From Anoplolepis gracilipes (lineage: Eukaryota; Arthropoda; Insecta; Hymenoptera; Formicidae): 64,000 bases of DNA. Below are positions 59,801-64,000 of the stretch, piece by piece. Location of the stretch: NCBI RefSeq assembly GCF_047496725.1, contig NC_132971.1, positions 11,971,501-12,035,500 on the forward strand. The letters are read 5' to 3'. Under the pieces are notes generated by a model, which was given only the letters and a program-made list of their open reading frames with translations, was not told where the DNA came from and did not search any database. Both the position numbers and the translations under genes were made by a program. Every line of letters begins with the position of its first letter. Within the stretch, counting starts at the first letter, position 1.

Positions 59801-62800
59801 GGTACTGTCTTTATAGGCAAGGATTGCTAATTGATATATTTCTCTTCCTTCGCATTCTCCAAGTCCACGTACGTGTATCCAATAATAACCCGAACTTTGA
59901 TTCGCATTTAAAATAAAATCGACACGTTCACCTATACATAATTATAAATAATAAATATATTGACACACATAATATAAAGAATAAGTATAATAATGGAACC
60001 CTATTATAGTACATCCTGAAATAACGGAAGCATTCGCGCTAATTGTCAGAGTAATTTCATGATAACATATAGCAAAATTATTAAAAAAGTCGAGATATGA
60101 TTAAGCTAAATAGTTATCAATTTTTTTTCTAAATTTATTAATGCCATGCAAAAGTATCAACTTTTATACTTACATACTTTTAACATACATTTATACATTT
60201 TGTTTTGTTTTGGTATAATGTTTGGTATAATGTTGTTTTCAAAATATAACAATTTAAAAATTACTCTTTTTTTCCATGTTAATATAAGCATTTTATTCTA
60301 TCTAAATACATTAAGTGGAAAACAAGTGCTCTTGTATTATATTATATAATAGGATCATGCAAATAAAAAAGCAATATAAAATTGTCAAGAAAAGAAAGGA
60401 AAGTTTTATCGATAACATTTATGCAATAATATCTATAGTATTTAATTTATTATAAGTCATATGTTACATTTTTGACGCGTTTTTACTGCTAAATTGATAG
60501 ATTAATATCATGCTTAATTTTTATCATCTTTCTGTTGATTTAAATATGGCTTGTTTGATTTTTGCTGTCACATCATGACAGGAAATAATCCTCGATTTTT
60601 TTGCATTTTTGCTTTTACACTATGCCAGCAGCTTATGCTACTGGCACAGTGTGAAAGTAAACGACTGTAAATACATTTGATAGAAATCTACTCTAAAATG
60701 ATTGAATCTGCTACCATACTGCCAATATGCTACTAGCATTTTGCTATTTGAATTTGTTTAAGAAATGTGTTTGATAGATAATATATTTGACGTATATAAT
60801 AGACAATATAATCGATTTCTTCTATTTAAAAGTCATCAAAAGTGAATATTTCTTATATTCTAAGAATTGACAATATAACATGAAATTGCACGCTTTGCCT
60901 TCTACTCATCTTCTTACTATTCAAGGTGTCCTAAAACCATCGTCCAATTTTTTAAGGGCGAATTCTCTCGCCAATTTGAAGATGATTTTTTTCTCAGTGA
61001 AAATGTTGAGGCACCAATAATTTTCAAGTTATACGCGATTAAAAAAAGAAGAATTTTTCGCAAATTAAACTTTGTTGAGTTAAAAAATTTTGAATTTCTA
61101 AATAAAAAAGTATAATTACATTTTTTCAATTTTTTAGGGGGTTTTACTTCTAATAAAATTTTAATTTAAAACTTAATTTGCAAAAAAATTCTGACCTTCC
61201 TCGACATTTTTGCTGAGAAAAAAATTATCTCCAAATTGGCCAGAGAACCCGCTCTTAAAAGATTGTACGATAGTTTTAAGGTATAATATAATCATGTGAT
61301 TATGCAGCAAATGTGAATAATAAGAAAGTAATATAAAAGAAAAATATTATTTTAATTTAGAATAAAATAAAAAAGATTTAGGAAAATCTAAAATAAAGAG
61401 ATCTTAGAATATAGGAAATCGACACATAAATATCTTGTCAAAAAGTAATTAAATTTCTCAGTTAAAATAATACAAATTAATATTAACACACATACACACA
61501 CATACGATTGATATGTATATATATATATATATATAAATAGATATATTACCTGAGGCCGAAGTAATTGCATCTACTTGTGATATTGGCTTCACATTTTCAC
61601 CATCTGTTGCTATTACCTGCATGGTATGCTGTTCAATTTTTACTACACTCAAACAAACTGTACTGCATGAATTAATCATGCGAAATCTATATTTTTTGCC
61701 TTTTTCAACCGTAAACATTGAAAGTTGAACATTTGTGCTTACTCCTGATGCAGGATCCTACAGAAATCAGTTTTAAGTATACTTAAGTAACAAAGTTAAA
61801 ATACACTAAACTTCTGAATATAGAGGCATATCTATATAAATTGTATTATCTTCTTCAAGAAGGAATTTGAACTTCTGTAATCATTTTCTATGATTAAAAA
61901 ATTTATGATTATTATTTATTATATTAATAATTTTTGTGATATTTATGTTATAGTATATAATTTAACTGTTTCCCTACATTCTTGATTAATAACATATATG
62001 TATAAGTAAAGGGGAATTTTAAATCTCGCTGCTTTATTTTACCTAAGAAATTTTTAAACTAGTTATTGATTTTGCGCCATCATTTGTAATAATCGAACAT
62101 TTGGAAAAATCAGTGTTTAATTTTTTTATAGTTTATTCATCGGCTCTAAAAATGTTTATATTGTTTCGTCCCATGATATAAAAATTTCTCGACACATGAA
62201 AAGTCGTTTTATATAATACAATTCGAGCAAAAATATTCAATTGACATATCAATTATTAGTAGTTCTGATCAAACATAATGAAAAATACGAACACGTTGCT
62301 AAATAAATGTATTAATTTTTCTTCTATAGAAAAAGTATGACATAATTCACTTTTGTTATTACTTTTTTTTTAATAAAATACTAACAGTTTCTGCAAATGC
62401 TACAATTATATTCTATAGTAATATGTATATGATATTTTTTATATTTAAATACTTATTTGTGTGTCAATTTTTTTCGTAATTATATTGTAGCTAATACAAT
62501 TATGCAAATTTGATTGTAAATAAACTGTTAAAATATTATAACTTCTGAATTTTCAAACTATTATCTTATCGCATTTTCAACGAGTTGAGATTTTTCTTAC
62601 CGTCCAATTTCCTCTGCCATTGATTAAAAAATTGTCTGGAATTTGTCCACGATTTTTTCTATATCGACCAGGAAAACGTTCTAATGATAATTCATGAAAC
62701 AAGTCACTGATAACAATTACATGATCCGGACGATCCTCATCATACCATTTATAAAAAGGATTGAATTGTGGCGGATCGCGTACGATAAGAGATCCGTACT

Positions 62801-62874
62801 GTCCATCTATCATATGCACCGATATATGTGAATGATAGAAATGTGTACCTGAATTTTTTACCGTAAATTGGTAC
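53719..62874 (-). CDS. Laccase-type multicopper oxidase (7 exons, N-terminus beyond the window)
   Basis: Seven exons on the minus strand (62874-62601, 61757-61550, 59931-59747, 58581-58386, 55981-55775, 54358-54116, 53858-53719) join in frame into about 484 residues ending in TAA. Copper motifs are YHSH (residues 14-17), HPFHLHG (365-371) and HCHFSWHTASGM (444-455). The last contains the T1 cysteine, two T1/T3 histidines and the axial Met, so electron transfer should be intact. The first motif (HWHG type) and the signal peptide would lie upstream, beyond 64000. Insect laccases are secreted and oxidise phenols; roles range from cuticle tanning to detoxification and iron or ascorbate oxidation. 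YHSH is followed by ISVHMIDG rather than the usual glycine-containing TGLQ-like stretch, so this may be a less-studied paralogue rather than laccase-2. A polyadenylation AATAAA lies at 53700-53695. Confidence 0.93.
53977..54033. repeat. Near-perfect hairpin in laccase intron 6
   Basis: TTGTTTATTCGTAAAACTTA pairs with AATTTTTACGAATAAACAA around a short loop, about 85 bp from the next exon. Confidence 0.75.
54116..54358 (-). CDS. Laccase exon with HPFHLHG copper motif
   Basis: Acceptor TATTACAG, donor GTTAAC. It encodes KPFPELNHPFHLHGYSFCVM, then the insect-laccase loop around NGNYTKCSPKDTV, and VPNTGFVILRFKADNPG. HPFHLHG provides one T1, one T2 and one T3 histidine. Confidence 0.93.
55490..55700. 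repeat. Copy of complex dispersed repeat family
   Basis: AACCCATGTGAAATG, AAAGCCATGTGGAATTG and GGAGAAGAGCGAAGCCTCTC with AATCTAACCTATTTC match the family at 37.0-37.95 kb. It lies in laccase intron 5, ~75 bp downstream of the exon ending at 55775. Confidence 0.45.
55775..55981 (-). CDS. Laccase exon, domain 3 start
   Basis: Acceptor TTTTTAG, donor GTATGT. It encodes NSLVANISYKNPPAPLISQS, then CGDPFVPSTCTEPCTCTHVY and HIQRGAIVDVMIYDE. It is rich in cysteine (five in about 20 residues), more than the usual laccase segment CxxxxPxCxCTHV. The exon ends with one base of a split Lys codon. Confidence 0.9.
56786..57040. mobile_element. GGCAATGA fold-back MITE, TA target duplication
   Basis: GGCAATGAAGAGCCGACGCG at the left, CGCGTCGGCTCCTCATTGCC at the right, TA on both sides (56784-56785, 57041-57042). 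Arms pair over ~80 bp through AATAATTATTTGAAT. The centre carries CTGAAGAAGATTCGAAAAGA followed by GTCCTAAAAG. A half copy lies at 6133-6262. Confidence 0.88.
57265..57848 (+). pseudogene. Mariner transposase C-terminal pseudogene with 3' terminal repeat
   Basis: The frames give, in order, TPKRAKTILSTGKIMATVF; YLEKGKTINGNYYAD-like; LFNQDNASVHTSAVA (catalytic D of HQDNAPxHTS, with His changed to Asn); PPYSMDLATS (YSPDLAPSD motif); LNLKKWFDRK; NDYFSSLEKSFF. It ends at GTCAGGTTGGAAACTTTTTA, a mariner terminal repeat. At least one frameshift is visible (extra T at 57351-57357), plus several stops. The N-terminal half is missing. Confidence 0.88.
57852..58083. mobile_element. CACTGAAAA fold-back MITE
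   Basis: CACTGAAAAAAAATTTACTT at the left, AAATTTTTTTTTCAGTG at the right; arms (AATAxTTATTTAAATTAA, AATATATTTGAATTAGTAAA) pair across almost the whole 232 bp. Confidence 0.85.
58386..58581 (-). CDS. Laccase exon, linker to domain 3
   Basis: Acceptor ATTTCAG, donor GTAAAT. It encodes FNPPNSTQCGNGLCVDQLIK, then PLSQPPDELLIISFDFFTYN. The linker has a Cys pair (CGNGLC) that probably forms a disulfide. The phases match exons on both sides. Confidence 0.9.
58582..59746 (-). other. Laccase intron 3
   Basis: GT..AG intron of 1.2 kb. Contains a degenerate repeat at 59060-59240 and an AACAATATATTTTTTTCTAA hairpin near 59320-59355. Confidence 0.8.
59060..59250. repeat. Degenerate short-unit repeat (TTNGACACAG type)
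   Basis: GCATTTGGACACAGTA, CAATTGAACATATTC, AAATGGACATAATAC, TTCAATTTAACACAGG, GCATTTAGACACAGTGG, CGTTTAGACACAG, CAATTGAACACCG: units of about 18-25 bp sharing (A/G)NxGAACA or TTNGACACAG. Confidence 0.55.
59747..59931 (-). CDS. Laccase exon, cupredoxin domain 2 end
   Basis: Acceptor GTATAG, donor GTGAGT. It encodes ERVDFILNANQSSGYYWIHV, then RGLGECEGREIYQLAILAY. GERVDFILNANQ and YWIHVRGLGEC are conserved laccase phrases. The exon leaves in phase 0. Confidence 0.92.
59932..61549 (-). other. Laccase intron 2
   Basis: GT..AG intron of 1.6 kb with the fold-back at 60921-61285, a CACTATGCCAG...CTGGCACAGTG hairpin (60618-60653), and an AT microsatellite at 61515-61537 next to the exon. Confidence 0.8.
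60921..61285. mobile_element. Fold-back element, ~95-bp arms
   Basis: CAAGGTGTCCTAAAACCATC, CTCTCGCCAATTTGAAGATG and TTTTTTTCTCAGTGAAAATG on the left pair with TTTTGCTGAGAAAAAAATTA, ATCTCCAAATTGGCCAGAGA and GATAGTTTTAAGGTATAA on the right. Confidence 0.83.
61550..61757 (-). CDS. Laccase exon, cupredoxin domain 2
   Basis: Acceptor TTTCTGTAG, donor GTAATA. It reads DPASGVSTNVQLSMFTVEKG, then YRFRMINSCSTVCLSVVKIE and VIATDGENVKPISQVDAI. The phrase KYRFRMINS...HTMQVIATDG is the family signature of laccase domain 2. A TA microsatellite starts just inside the downstream intron. Confidence 0.93.
61758..62600 (-). other. Laccase intron 1 (within window)
   Basis: GT..AG intron of 0.84 kb, A+T rich, nothing else recognised. 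Confidence 0.8.
62601..62874 (-). CDS. Laccase exon with HSH copper motif
   Basis: Acceptor TTTACAG before 62874, donor GTAAGA after 62601. It encodes YQFTVKNSGTHFYHSH, then DGQYGSLIVRDPP, then DHVIVISDLFHELSLERFPG and FLINGRGNWT. This is the end of cupredoxin domain 1 and the start of domain 2, and carries the type-2/type-3 HSH motif. The first base completes a split codon (probably Arg) from an exon outside the window. Confidence 0.93.
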
Positions 62875-64000
62875 CTGTAAAAAAAGTTTCAAAAATAATG
62901 TTAGATAATATTTAAAAATAGCCTGAGAAAGAGAAAAATATTAATAAATTTCGAAAATTTCACAGAATTCAATATCATAATTCATAAAATTTTTGTGTGA
63001 AGAGCCTTTTTGTTCCATTGTTCATGACAATATTATATAAATGTAATTTTTCACAATTTTTAATAGCATATTAGAAGTTTATTTTTTAAGTATGCATCAC
63101 TTTGCAGCTAAAAAAGTATTAAATAACGTACAAACGTTAAATATTTTGTAATCAAAATCACAAAAAAACATGATGCAATAAGCAACGTGATGACAGCACA
63201 ATGAAAAATCTCAGCTTTATGACAAAAGCAACATAATACTGCTAACATTATTTCAAATCCAGTTCTACAATGGTAGATCTGGAAAGGCTTTTATGAAATA
63301 GCTTTAGGAATGCTTTGAAAAACTTGATTGAGCTTAATCATTGACTACGTTTACACCCAACATTTAGTCCGCGACCTATACTTCAAAAATTGAAAAAAGT
63401 GGTACAAAAATGAACTTTTTTTTGATAATGGTATAACTTTACCAATACGCGCAATTTTATATAATTTTATTAGGTTTAATGTATGCGTTTAATGTTATTA
63501 ATCGCAAATCAATTTGGTTTTTTTGTATCAGATAATTTGTTTTGGCTTTGCAGTGTCAATAATTTGACAAGGTGAACATGGACACGTCTGATGCCCACGC
63601 AGATATTTCAACTATGTCATATTGGCTTTACATATAAAAATTCATGTACAAACCTGAAATTGATAACAGTAATTGTTTGTCTAAAAAAAATTCACAAAAA
63701 TCATTGTTTTCTTTATCGCTTTCAAACCAGGTGGACCCCATAAATACTTAAATATACAACTAATATAAAATTCATATTCAGAGAATATCACATCTAATAC
63801 TTATTTTTATCGTACAATTTAATTGTTAATAACTTTTTGATAAACGAGTGATGGTTAAAATCTTTTGGATGTTACTCAAGTTCATAACTTTGACAACATA
63901 TAGTCATCAACCTTTGAAGAGGCTGACCTTATGTAAATATTTGCAAATGTCACACGAAGTCTGTGACACATTCTGTGCATAGAATTATATAAAATAATAG
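62875..64000 (-). other. Laccase upstream intron, continuing past the window
   Basis: No exon with an HWHG-type copper motif is visible, so the next upstream exon lies beyond 64000. It includes a dispersed repeat copy at 63735-63960. Confidence 0.6.
63735..63960. repeat. Copy of complex dispersed repeat family (arm segment)
   Basis: AAATATACAACTAATATAAA, GGTTAAAATCTTTTGGATGT and GACAACATATAGTCATCAAC match the arms of the 37.0-37.95 kb element. Confidence 0.55.

Overview
The window looks like a piece of insect nuclear genome, most likely hymenopteran and plausibly an ant. It is strongly A+T rich, has long introns with standard GT..AG borders, carries two recognisable insect-type genes, and holds many decayed animal transposons (mariner, piggyBac, Penelope-like, Ty1/copia, non-LTR) plus many short fold-back elements. 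The ant assignment is inference; the animal-style gene structure and the transposon set are read directly.

Two genes can be followed exon by exon. On the + strand (24858-36395) lies a two-Ig-domain surface protein. Five coding exons join in frame and end in a hydrophobic tail typical of GPI anchoring; its first (signal-peptide) exon is not identified. On the - strand (62874 down to 53719) lie the last seven coding exons of a laccase-type multicopper oxidase. They also join in frame and carry three of the four copper-binding motifs; the first motif and the N-terminus lie beyond the right edge.

Between and inside the genes is old transposon debris. From left to right: a GC-elevated patch with a palindromic E-box (0.4-0.76 kb); an RFX X-box plus CCAAT box just before a short exon-like ORF (4.4 kb); a piggyBac-like terminus (9.85 kb); a Ty1/copia RT-RNase H relic with a possible LTR (12.4-13.9 kb); a Penelope-like reverse transcriptase relic (19.4-20.6 kb) with a tRNA-like SINE-style segment beside it; fold-backs and a piggyBac relic in the Ig-gene introns; a 2-kb polypyrimidine tract best read as an antisense lysine/glutamate-rich non-LTR element (33.0-34.6 kb); a possible two-exon small-ORF gene (38.3-38.9 kb); a dispersed complex repeat family with five copies; an inverted-duplicated mariner fragment (49.1-49.6 kb); and a mariner C-terminal pseudogene (57.3-57.8 kb).

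The most striking overall pattern is the density of fold-back elements: at least fourteen inverted-repeat elements of about 95-590 bp, several starting with ACAGGGTG and several with TA target duplications. A second recurring signal is a hairpin motif of the form CTGAAGATG-stem-loop-CGAAAC, seen at five separate places. No tRNA, rRNA, CRISPR array or bacterial operon was seen.
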